This document shows, one piece after another, positions 21,191 to 28,870 of a stretch of DNA of 35,660 nucleotides (the stretch's first letter is position 1; each line of letters opens with the position of its first letter). The position numbers were made by a program, and so were the translations under genes. Where the stretch lies: IMG/VR virus record IMGVR_UViG_3300042292_000237, positions 1-35,660 of that record; one strand, given 5' to 3'. The DNA is from a virus. The notes under the pieces are model-generated. The model was given only the letters and a program-made list of their open reading frames with translations, ran no database searches and was not told the DNA's origin.

Positions 21191-21359
21191 TGCCCTTATC
21201 TTTGGTAAATACACCCAAAACGCCCATTAAGGCTAATCCTGCGCTTACTATGGCATTAACTTGATCAGGTGATAGTGCAACCCCAACCGCCGTTAATAAA
21301 GCCGTCAGACCTCGCCATGTTGATGGTTCTTTTAGTCGTTCTAGTAGATATGATTTCAT
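21183..21359 (-). CDS. Small holin
   Basis: This 58-residue frame begins MKSYLLERLKEPSTWRGLTA and has two hydrophobic segments, LTALLTAVGVALS and VNAIVSAGLALMGVLGVF, separated by a short polar turn, with a charged end (TKDKGNV). Such two-pass proteins next to endolysins are phage holins. The ATG overlaps the endolysin stop by four bases (ATGA). Confidence 0.75.
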   Translation of the reverse strand: MKSYLLERLKEPSTWRGLTALLTAVGVALSPDQVNAIVSAGLALMGVLGVFTKDKGNV

Positions 21360-21772
21360 AATGTTTTTCCCTTTTGAAAATCAGCCAACGATAATCCGCC
21401 TGTAAACTGACAATGTGCGGTTTCCTTAAACTTGCCAGCCCATGCGCCAGCCCATTCTAACCCAAGCGATTGCGCGATGCGACCACACTTAGAAAACAGA
21501 CCAGCGTCATTCCAAACACACTTGCCACCAACGATAGGCACAAAATCAAAAGCAACCCGATAATTGTGAAAGGATTGCCCAGCCTTGGCATTGGTAACGA
21601 TATTGCCCTTAGTCGTGCGCCCTTGTGCATATAAAGCCTTTTGTGATTCCATGTCGCGGTAAGTGCTAGTTATTAAAACATCAATGCCCACCGCATCGCA
21701 GGCATGAATAAACTGTTCGCATAGCCCTTTAACTTTAGGGTGCAAATCTTCTAGTTTGCGGCTGTTAATCAT
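21356..21772 (-). CDS. Endolysin, M15 family peptidase
   Basis: This cell-wall hydrolase is an L-alanyl-D-glutamate or D-Ala peptidase of the M15/VanY type. From the ATG at 21772 with a GGAAA site it is 138 residues. Zinc ligands are visible: His69 and Asp76 in SFHNYRVAFDFVP and His120 in KETAHCQF, with a catalytic Glu nearby. ITSTYRDMESQKALYAQGR is the usual substrate-binding start. It has no signal peptide, so release depends on the holin at 21183-21359. Confidence 0.9.
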   Translation of the reverse strand: MINSRKLEDLHPKVKGLCEQFIHACDAVGIDVLITSTYRDMESQKALYAQGRTTKGNIVTNAKAGQSFHNYRVAFDFVPIVGGKCVWNDAGLFSKCGRIAQSLGLEWAGAWAGKFKETAHCQFTGGLSLADFQKGKTL

Positions 21773-21998
21773 TGCGGCGTTTTTCCAGTATGTCAAATAA
21801 ACGGGCAATCATGTCTTTTAATTCCTTAACATCTTGCCTGTAATCGTCTTTAACAACATATTCTTTTGGCAATTCTTCACGCAACTTTGCAAGGTCGCTT
21901 TTTAAATCTTTAACCGCCGCCCATAATTCACGCAAAAACCAACCAAGGATTAACCCTGCGGATGAAAATAAAAGGTTAAGTAATGATTGGGTGTCCAT
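21765..21998 (-). CDS. Small membrane-anchored coiled-coil protein, lysis region
   Basis: This 77-residue protein has an N-terminal membrane segment (LLNLLFSSAGLILGWFL) and a long charged helix (KDLKSDLAKLREELPKEY, then DVKELKDMIARLFDIL). Similar small proteins stand before endolysins in many phages and may be accessory to holin or endolysin. It overlaps the endolysin start by eight bases. Confidence 0.7.
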   Translation of the reverse strand: MDTQSLLNLLFSSAGLILGWFLRELWAAVKDLKSDLAKLREELPKEYVVKDDYRQDVKELKDMIARLFDILEKRRND

Positions 21999-22007
21999 GA
22001 AATAATC

Positions 22008-24590
22008 CTAAATTGGGTAAACTAAATCAACACGGGTATTTACGGCAACCCCTGTTGCAAATACAACGCTTGTGCCGCTTGTTACTGTTACATCTGAACC
22101 ATTAACCATTTTTATCCCATTAGCAAACACATCAATCTTGCCGCTAGTGTATGCGGTAGTTGGTGTAAATGTTGTTTGTGATGCTGTTGCAGTAAAACTT
22201 TGGTAAATCATGTCGGCAGTAATGCTTAAATTGCCGCCAAGGGTTAAGTTGCCACTTGTTGTTACTGTGCCTGTAAGCGTTAGCCCTGAAACTGTGCCTG
22301 TGCCGCCAACCGATGTAACTGTTCCTGTGTTGCTAGTTTTATTATTAAAAGTTGTCCAATCAGCCGCGCTTAACGCACCACGATTTGTTGCCGATGCGGT
22401 TGGAACTTGCAATGTAATAACAGGCGTTGTTGTGCCAGTTGCAACAGTTGATGATAAATCCGTTCCTGTTGTGCCAAGCGTTAAAGCCGCAACCGATGTA
22501 ACCGTTCCGTTGCCTGTTCCCCTTGCGTTTATTTGACCTTGAATTTTACCAAGCCCTGCAAGCAAAGTATCTGTTGCCGCTAGTGCTGTGTTTGTGCCAA
22601 CGGTGTAACCTGTAATTGCCGATGCAAGTGCAATGTAATTGCTTGGGTTTGTTGCGTTGTATGGCGTAAAACCTAAAGCCGCTTGTTTGCCATTAAAGGT
22701 GTTCCAATCAGTTGATGTTAAGTAACCATTAACAGATGTTGTTGCCGCCGCCATGCTTATTGCAGGGGTCGCGCCACCGCTTGAAACAACGGGTGCTGTG
22801 CCTGTAACCGATGTAACCGTTCCTGAACCTGTGCCTGCACCAATAGCCGTTCTAAATGTTGCCGCGTCTAATGATGAAACGGTGTTGTCCGCGTTCATGC
22901 GTGGGAATGTAATTGCGCTTGGGTTAGTTAGCGTAAAGAAGTTGCTACCAACCGTTGTTGCACCTAGGTTTGTTCTTGCGGCAGTATTTGTTGTTGCGCC
23001 TGTGCCACCGTTGGCAATAGCAACCGTGCCTGTTACATTTGCCGCATTGCCGCCAATAGATAAACTTGTTGCCGTTCCTGTTAATCCCGTTCCTGCGCCA
23101 ATATGATTTGATGCAGTTACTGAACCAACGGCTGTAAAATTACCATTATCAACAAAACTAAATCTTGCTGTTGGCGTTCCAGCCACACTAGTCATAAAAC
23201 GATAAGTCCAACCAGTATTATCACCAAACTGCAAATAAACTGTATTAGGGCTTGTTGCATTATTTAATATGTAATTACCTGTAATGCTTCCACCGCTTAA
23301 ATTTCCTGCACTTGTAGCCGTTGCCGCATTGCCTGTGGTGCTTTGGTTAAGCGTTGGAATGTCTGCCGCTACAATCGCACGGAATGTTGGAACGCCTGCT
23401 GTGCCATTGGGTGCGGCTAAAACAAAGTTTGCGGTCTTGCTTGCATAAGGGTTTTGGGTATCGCCATAACCTGCGGATAAACTAATTGCAGGGGTCGCAC
23501 CGCCTGTTGATGCAACAGGGCTTGTGCCTGTAACGCTAGTAACTGTGCCAGCGTTTGTTGCGGCAATGGTTATTGAACCTGCCCCATTTGTAACGCTAAT
23601 GCCTGTGCCTGCCGTTATGTTGGCATTTTCCCATACACCTGCAACTGCGTCATAAATCAGCGTGTTGCCCGATGCCGCGCTTGTAATTAGCACATTATGT
23701 AATTCGTCTAATTCCCAACCGTTGTTTATGTTTACAAACACTTCACCGCTTGATGCGTTTACTTTAATAACCCAACCAAGGGCAACGGTGTGGGCTGGCG
23801 CGGATGGTCGCGTGGCTGTGAATTGACCTGCCGTTTGGGATAAATAGATTGGTGCGCCTGCGGTAAATGCGCTTGTGTTAATGCCACGAACAAAGCCAAA
23901 TGTTGTAACGAATCCCTCTGCGCCATTGGCAATATCTTCAGTCGCAATGCCTAATGTTGGTGCTGATAAGGCTTCGCTATCTGCGTCTGCTAATGAAACG
24001 CTTGGGCGTTGCCCTTGTGCGCCTGATACGGCAACAACAGAACCGTTGGTAATAGTTACCCCTGTTCCGTTGTAAACAAGTGCAACATTTTCTTGTCCAA
24101 GTTGTAAAGCAACATCGGTATCAAGATTGATTGTTGGGCTTTTGTTTCCACTATCCCAATACATTGCGCCCGTTACCGTTGGAACGGTTGGCGTTAAACC
24201 AAATTGAACGCTGTTTGCGCTTACAATGTTGCCTGTATCGTCTAGCGTTACAGTTGAATTTTGAATAACTTTGCCTGTCGTGCCATCAAACCTAGTAATG
24301 GCATTGTCAGTTGATGATGCCGCACCTGTTACATCGCCTGAACCTGCGCCACTAGCATTAACCCATGCTGTGCCATTCCAAGATAAGCCTTGACCTGTTG
24401 TTGGTGAAGTTATAGTTACATCGCCAAGGGCTGACAATACGCCAGCCCCGACTTGAACAACGGCTGTGCCATTATTGATGTAAACCTTTTTGTCTGCCAT
24501 GTTTACGCCTAATTCACCCGAAACTAATTCGGATGTGTTAGGCACTTTGCTTGCGGTATTACTGCGTTTTGGTTTTATCGTATTAGCCAT
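22008..24590 (-). CDS. Long tail fibre protein
   Basis: This 860-residue fibre begins MANTIKPKRSNTASKVP, an N-terminal motif also at the start of the next fibre (24631-25830) and probably the attachment module. The middle is a low-complexity Gly/Thr/Ala/Val beta-structure with repeated GTVTSVTGT...GGATPAIS units (from about residue 348 on). The C-terminal part, QSFTATASQTTFTPT and DVFANGIKMVNG, matches modules in the tip protein at 28871-32245. It probably binds host surface receptors. An AAAGGGAT site precedes the ATG. Confidence 0.82.
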   Translation of the reverse strand: MANTIKPKRSNTASKVPNTSELVSGELGVNMADKKVYINNGTAVVQVGAGVLSALGDVTITSPTTGQGLSWNGTAWVNASGAGSGDVTGAASSTDNAITRFDGTTGKVIQNSTVTLDDTGNIVSANSVQFGLTPTVPTVTGAMYWDSGNKSPTINLDTDVALQLGQENVALVYNGTGVTITNGSVVAVSGAQGQRPSVSLADADSEALSAPTLGIATEDIANGAEGFVTTFGFVRGINTSAFTAGAPIYLSQTAGQFTATRPSAPAHTVALGWVIKVNASSGEVFVNINNGWELDELHNVLITSAASGNTLIYDAVAGVWENANITAGTGISVTNGAGSITIAATNAGTVTSVTGTSPVASTGGATPAISLSAGYGDTQNPYASKTANFVLAAPNGTAGVPTFRAIVAADIPTLNQSTTGNAATATSAGNLSGGSITGNYILNNATSPNTVYLQFGDNTGWTYRFMTSVAGTPTARFSFVDNGNFTAVGSVTASNHIGAGTGLTGTATSLSIGGNAANVTGTVAIANGGTGATTNTAARTNLGATTVGSNFFTLTNPSAITFPRMNADNTVSSLDAATFRTAIGAGTGSGTVTSVTGTAPVVSSGGATPAISMAAATTSVNGYLTSTDWNTFNGKQAALGFTPYNATNPSNYIALASAITGYTVGTNTALAATDTLLAGLGKIQGQINARGTGNGTVTSVAALTLGTTGTDLSSTVATGTTTPVITLQVPTASATNRGALSAADWTTFNNKTSNTGTVTSVGGTGTVSGLTLTGTVTTSGNLTLGGNLSITADMIYQSFTATASQTTFTPTTAYTSGKIDVFANGIKMVNGSDVTVTSGTSVVFATGVAVNTRVDLVYPI

Positions 24591-24630
24591 TTGGCATCCC
24601 TTTGTTTGCTATATAGCAGGGTTGATTAAA

Positions 24631-25830
24631 TTAGAATGTGCCGCCGTCAATAGTTATACCATCAAAGGTTGTTAGGTTGGTAATTGAACCACCTGTAATA
24701 GCAACCGTTCCAGCATTTTGCGTGGACATTGTGCCAAGACCGCTAACTTGCGTGTTAGCAATAGCAATCGCTTGTGCTGACAAAGCCGTTAATTGACCTT
24801 GTGCATTTACGGTTGCTGACAATGTGTTGCTTGCTGAACCATAAGAACCTGCGGTAACGGCAGTATTGGTAATGCTAAATGTGCCGCCTGTTAGCGTTAA
24901 GCCTGTGCCTGCGGTGTATGTGCCTGCACCACTAAACTGAACAAAGTTGATTGGCGTTGTGCCAAGTGTGCCGCCTGCTTGTGCAGTTGAAACCCAACCT
25001 GTATCGGCTTGCGTTGTGCCACCTTCAATAAATGTAAATGCGTTTGGCACTTCAGCCCAAGCATCCATATCAAGTGCGCGTGTCCATGCACCTGCGGCAA
25101 CTAAATAAATACCGTTGTTTTGTGCGGCAGTTTGATTTTTAACCAACACCCTGTCGCCTGCAATAACAGCAACGCCATCAATGGTTTGTGTGCCTGACAA
25201 AGTAATGTTTGCAGTTGTAGCCGCAACGCATGATGCTTTAGGGTCTAAACCTTGTGCAACGCTATCAACATACTGTTTTGTTGCCGCGTCTTGTGCTGAT
25301 ACGGGATCGGCAAGACCAGTAATTTTAAAGCCACCAAAAGCGTAATCAGCAGTTGGAACGGTTAAGTTGTTAATGTTTGCGGTTGTTGCGGCAGTAACTA
25401 AACCTTTGCCGTTTACAGTAACGCGCATAAATTGACCAACATTGCTATTAACAGTTGCAAGCGTTAAGGCTTGGCTGTAATTGGCTGTGCCATCAAATGT
25501 GCCTGAAGCAGTTGCATCGCCTGTTAAAGCGATTGTGCGTGCTGTTTGCAACGCTGTTGCTGTGCCAGCATTGCCGCTTACTGAACCCGTAATAGTGTTG
25601 CTAAATGTTTTTGTTCCACCAACAGTTTGATTGGTTGATGTATCAACAAATGCGCCGTTACCTGCAATGGCAATAATGCTAGTTGCTGAACCGCCTGAAC
25701 CGCCTGTGCCTGTGCCGTAATAAAGTATATTGGATGCTTCGTTAAATGCTAATTCAGCGTTTTCCAATGTTGTTGGTGCGCCTGCTCCACCACTACTTGC
25801 CCTGCGTTTGATTCGTATTGTATTTGCCAT
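24631..25830 (-). CDS. Second tail fibre protein
   Basis: This 399-residue protein begins MANTIRIKRRASSG, like the long fibre. The middle has GTATALQTARTIALTGDATASGTFDG and a KITGLADPVSAQDAATKQYVDS segment common in tail fibres, followed by repetitive GTGLTLTGGTF-type beta-structure. It lacks a clear C-terminal chaperone or glycosidase domain. It may be a partner or alternate fibre to the 860-residue protein. An AAGGA site precedes the ATG. Confidence 0.8.
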   Translation of the reverse strand: MANTIRIKRRASSGGAGAPTTLENAELAFNEASNILYYGTGTGGSGGSATSIIAIAGNGAFVDTSTNQTVGGTKTFSNTITGSVSGNAGTATALQTARTIALTGDATASGTFDGTANYSQALTLATVNSNVGQFMRVTVNGKGLVTAATTANINNLTVPTADYAFGGFKITGLADPVSAQDAATKQYVDSVAQGLDPKASCVAATTANITLSGTQTIDGVAVIAGDRVLVKNQTAAQNNGIYLVAAGAWTRALDMDAWAEVPNAFTFIEGGTTQADTGWVSTAQAGGTLGTTPINFVQFSGAGTYTAGTGLTLTGGTFSITNTAVTAGSYGSASNTLSATVNAQGQLTALSAQAIAIANTQVSGLGTMSTQNAGTVAITGGSITNLTTFDGITIDGGTF

Positions 25831-25843
25831 GATAATTCCTTAA

Positions 25844-26137
25844 TTAAAAATTGCCGCCATCGCTTATTTCAGTTTGATTTACATTATTCCATTGGTTAGT
25901 GCCAAACATAACCACATCGCGTGGCTGTATGCTTGACATAACAACGGGATAACCGCCTATATAATCACCACCATCGCGTCCTGCAACCCCACGATTGATT
26001 TGAACAATCTGATTTGGTGTGGGTATAACTTCAAGATTGATGTTATTGCCACCTGATACATTGACGGATAGGTTGTTTGCGTCTTGAACCGTTACATTGG
26101 TGTTGCTAGGAACGGTCTGAACATTAAATGTTGCCAT
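25844..26137 (-). CDS. Small tail-associated hypothetical protein
   Basis: This 97-residue protein has an Asn/Val-rich beta-like N-terminal part, a short GVAGRDGGD motif and a C-terminal end TEISDGGNF that resembles the ends of fibre proteins. It probably forms part of the fibre assembly. It lies eight bases from the next gene. Confidence 0.65.
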   Translation of the reverse strand: MATFNVQTVPSNTNVTVQDANNLSVNVSGGNNINLEVIPTPNQIVQINRGVAGRDGGDYIGGYPVVMSSIQPRDVVMFGTNQWNNVNQTEISDGGNF

Positions 26138-26145
26138 AAGCCCCC

Positions 26146-26640
26146 CTACACTTTAACGATTGCGTCTGAACGCACAATAAATAGTAAAAATATAATGTTA
26201 TCTTCAGCAGGAATTGAACCGCCGCCGCTTGATGGGAAACTTATTTTAATGCGCCCTGAAAAGCCTGCACCGTTTACGCTGTCAATAGCAAGGCTTGGAT
26301 CGCTTGCAACGGCAAGCCATGATGTATCATCAATGATTAAAGTAAACGAACCTGTTGTGTCATTACGGTTAGCAATGGTCAATGGTATTGCTGTGGGTGT
26401 GGGTGTGTAATCGCCAATGTCAAATGAAAGCCCATAACGGGAATCTTGCACATTGGTTAAGGTTCTGCGGATAATTTGCGCGTCTATGGTTGCGCCTAGT
26501 AAACTAACTGGCGAAACACCATCTTCAGCCGTTAGCGTTAAATTCCAAAAGGTCTTTTGCTGATAGACTAATTCGCCTGTGATACATGGGTTGTCAAAAC
26601 CCGAAACTTGGGTAATGCTGTTTTTGTTAAATACTGCCAT
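26146..26640 (-). CDS. Tail-associated beta-rich hypothetical protein
   Basis: This 164-residue protein is beta-rich: FWNLTLTAEDGVSPVSLLGATID, then SFTLIIDDTSWLAV and a hydrophobic end (NIIFLLFIVRSDAIVKV). Similar proteins follow tail tip genes in phages with several fibres. A structured leader (26662-26692) and a possible promoter lie just before it. Confidence 0.65.
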   Translation of the reverse strand: MAVFNKNSITQVSGFDNPCITGELVYQQKTFWNLTLTAEDGVSPVSLLGATIDAQIIRRTLTNVQDSRYGLSFDIGDYTPTPTAIPLTIANRNDTTGSFTLIIDDTSWLAVASDPSLAIDSVNGAGFSGRIKISFPSSGGGSIPAEDNIIFLLFIVRSDAIVKV

Positions 26641-26661
26641 AATTTTCCCCTACAAGGTAAT

Positions 26662-26692
26662 GACGCGCCGATGCCCTCACCGAAACGCGGTC
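26662..26692 (-). promoter_or_regulatory. GC-rich leader hairpin before the fibre/lysis unit
   Basis: On the minus strand CGGTG-AGGG-CATCG forms an inner five-pair stem, extended by GCG/CGC and GAC/GTC after a TTT bulge. It is a GC-rich island in an AT-rich stretch, about 20 bases before the next gene, and could stabilise or regulate the mRNA. Confidence 0.4.
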
Positions 26693-26716
26693 TTATATTA
26701 TCTTATAGGTTAAAAC

Positions 26717-26746
26717 ATTGTAGCACTTATTTAAAATAATCACCAA
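26717..26746 (-). promoter_or_regulatory. Possible extended -10 promoter for the fibre/lysis genes
   Basis: On the minus strand TGCTACAAT matches an extended -10 element (TGnTAtAAT-like), with TTGGTG 18 bases upstream. It sits at the end of the oxygenase gene and would start transcripts near 26710 toward the fibre and lysis genes. Confidence 0.4.
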
Positions 26747-27863
26747 CCATCCAAGTAACAACAGTATAGCGAATTCCTTTTGTAACAGGTTCAACACCAT
26801 GTAACATAAAAGACGGGAACACAATTACATCGCCTTTGCTTTGTTTTGGATAAAATTTTTCATGTCCGTTTTGAATAAAGAATTTTCCACCCTCAAAATC
26901 ATCATTTAGTATTGCTAATACTGTAAGTTTTCTACATTCATTTGAATGTTTATGAACAGTATCAGTATGCGCTTCATATTTACCATCAATTTCATACATT
27001 AAAAATTCAGTTTGATTTGAATGTGTAATGTCATATTTCCAAAATTGATTGTTTAGATTTAATCCTAATGATGTTAGCGTTGCCCCAATTCCTTGATTCA
27101 TTGGCAATGGCAACCTTTGAACATTACGAATATCTAAATTAAGATTTTTTCCACCATCGCCAATATAAGGCAATTCTTTTTTAACTTCTTTTTTTGAGTA
27201 TTCAGCAATTATGTTATCGCAAAATTGTTCTGAAACAGCATTTGGAATTGTGTAACCACTTTCAAAACATTTTTCTTTTTTTAATTCAGTCCTGCTAATT
27301 CCTAAAGATTCGCGCTTGTCGTATTTCCAATCAGCGTATATTCCATTTGCATCAACATAGTGTAAAAACACTTGCGCTTGCCAATTACCTTCAAAATACG
27401 ATTCACGCCAATGATATTTTTCTAAGCCTTTATAAAGAACTACATCGCCAATGCCCATGTCAATTTTTGTAGCGTTTGTTTTGTCTTTATTGTCGCCCAT
27501 ATAAATAGACCAAACATTGCCATCAAAACCTAATGTAATTGTTGCAGATATTTCGCAGGCTTCCCTATCTACATGAACTTCTAAAACTTCACTTTGTGTA
27601 TCATATAAACGCGCATAACTATATGTTGGATAAAGTTGCTTGCCGCAAGCCTTTTCAAAATAAGGCAAACAGTATTCTAATAATTTATCAAAAACTAATT
27701 CACCATGAACACCTTGTGATTTTGGACATTGCCAATCTTTGACTGTTTTATTTTCACTAATTAGTTTATGTAATTCATCAATCAATTCATCGCATGAAGT
27801 TTTTGGTAAAAAATTCTGCAAGTGAACATACTTATTTTGTTCAAAAAATTCTATTGTATTCAT
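26727..27863 (-). CDS. Tandem two-domain 2-oxoglutarate/Fe(II) oxygenase
   Basis: This 378-residue protein has two oxygenase-like halves. The N-terminal half has His97-x-Asp99 in LEVHVDREACEIS and a distal His151 in KYHWRES, but no obvious cosubstrate Arg. The C-terminal half is a complete prolyl-hydroxylase-like domain: His299-x-Asp301 in YEAHTDTVH, His355 in SFMLHGVEP and Arg365 in GIRYTVVTW. The substrate is unknown. Its position within fibre genes suggests a role on surface proteins, sugars or host metabolism; the family is frequent in aquatic phages. Start at 27863. Confidence 0.82.
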   Translation of the reverse strand: MNTIEFFEQNKYVHLQNFLPKTSCDELIDELHKLISENKTVKDWQCPKSQGVHGELVFDKLLEYCLPYFEKACGKQLYPTYSYARLYDTQSEVLEVHVDREACEISATITLGFDGNVWSIYMGDNKDKTNATKIDMGIGDVVLYKGLEKYHWRESYFEGNWQAQVFLHYVDANGIYADWKYDKRESLGISRTELKKEKCFESGYTIPNAVSEQFCDNIIAEYSKKEVKKELPYIGDGGKNLNLDIRNVQRLPLPMNQGIGATLTSLGLNLNNQFWKYDITHSNQTEFLMYEIDGKYEAHTDTVHKHSNECRKLTVLAILNDDFEGGKFFIQNGHEKFYPKQSKGDVIVFPSFMLHGVEPVTKGIRYTVVTWMVGDYFK

Positions 27864-27892
27864 GTCTTATCCTATTTTATTTTATGTATTTT

Positions 27893-28111
27893 TTAAACTT
27901 CAGGGTCAGGCGGTATAGGTTTTAATTGGCAAGATTGTGTTTCCGTTTGAAAATACCAATCTTGTGCATTTACATCATCCGCACATTCAATCCAATATAA
28001 AGGCGGCGCAACCTCAAAAGGCGTTTGTGCCACTTCTGCAATTCTTTCACCAATTAAAGTGCCATCGTAAGAATAAACTAATTCATTTGGACTTATTAAA
28101 GCATTATTCAT
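27893..28111 (-). CDS. Small hypothetical protein in fibre region
   Basis: This 72-residue protein has PPLYWIECADDVNAQDWYF in the middle and a Pro-rich end (KPIPPDPEV). Such small proteins follow adhesin genes in many phages, perhaps as fibre assembly factors. I recognise no catalytic motif. Confidence 0.65.
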   Translation of the reverse strand: MNNALISPNELVYSYDGTLIGERIAEVAQTPFEVAPPLYWIECADDVNAQDWYFQTETQSCQLKPIPPDPEV

Positions 28112-28121
28112 ATATTACTCC

Positions 28122-28862
28122 TTACCATTCAACAATAACAATACCAGCCGCGCCTGCACCGCCAGCACTTGGTGAATTGCCAGCCGTGCCACCTATACCG
28201 CCACCACCATACAAAAGACCTGCACTTGCAATGGCTTTAGCCCCATTACCAAATCCACCACCACTATCACCACCAAAACTACCAGTGCCTGACCTTTGAC
28301 CTGGTGCGCCACTCATAGCATATCCTAATGGTGATGTTCCGCTTCCCCCTGTGCCAGCCGTTCCAGTTACACCTGAAGTGCCGCCTGTTGCTGACGCTAA
28401 AGTGCTAAAAGATGAAGTTTGCGTTGCCCCACCTACTGTTACAGGATAAGGGGTGCTAGAAGAAACTGAATATACCCCAATAGCACATCCACCACCACCA
28501 CCGCCAGCACCATTAGCAGGGGTTGGAGTTATTGGTGCTGGGGTTGTATAAGCATTTGCACCTGTGCCGCCACCGCCTACAACAGTAATTTTTACTTTTG
28601 TGGTTGATGCTGGTGTTGTAAATGCGCCTGAAGTCGTAAATACTTGCATATTTGAAAAGCCACCTGCCGCACCATTTGATGCGGCTGTAACGCGACCTTT
28701 AGCATCTACCGTAACGCTTGCGCTTGTATATGAACCAGCCGTAACACCAGTATTAACTAAATTAGCGTCAGGTATAGTGCCGCTTAAACCGCTTGTTGTT
28801 TCAAGTTGCCCTGATGTATTAACCTTATTGGCTAATTGACTTAAATTAAATGCTTGTGTCAT
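28122..28862 (-). CDS. Glycine-rich tail adhesin
   Basis: This 246-residue protein starts MTQAFNLSQLANKVNTSG and has a TVDAKGRVTAASNG segment common in fibres. From FTTSGAFTTPASTTKVKITVVGGGG onward it is extremely glycine-rich (GAGGGGGG, GGDSGGGFGNGAK, LLYGGGGIGG), ending GIVIVEW. This matches glycine-rich phage adhesins that build a lattice of polyglycine helices with variable receptor-binding loops. It lies right after the tip protein. Confidence 0.8.
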   Translation of the reverse strand: MTQAFNLSQLANKVNTSGQLETTSGLSGTIPDANLVNTGVTAGSYTSASVTVDAKGRVTAASNGAAGGFSNMQVFTTSGAFTTPASTTKVKITVVGGGGTGANAYTTPAPITPTPANGAGGGGGGCAIGVYSVSSSTPYPVTVGGATQTSSFSTLASATGGTSGVTGTAGTGGSGTSPLGYAMSGAPGQRSGTGSFGGDSGGGFGNGAKAIASAGLLYGGGGIGGTAGNSPSAGGAGAAGIVIVEW

Positions 28863-28870
28863 TTTATCCC

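Noticed and set aside
22210-23106. Long rightward frames opposite the 860-residue fibre
   Set aside because: They are Pro/Val-rich antisense images of the repetitive Gly/Thr-rich fibre sequence, lack ribosome sites and oppose a well-supported gene.
28564-28839. Rightward frame opposite the glycine-rich adhesin
   Set aside because: Pro-rich composition mirrors the Gly-rich sense gene; likely a shadow frame.
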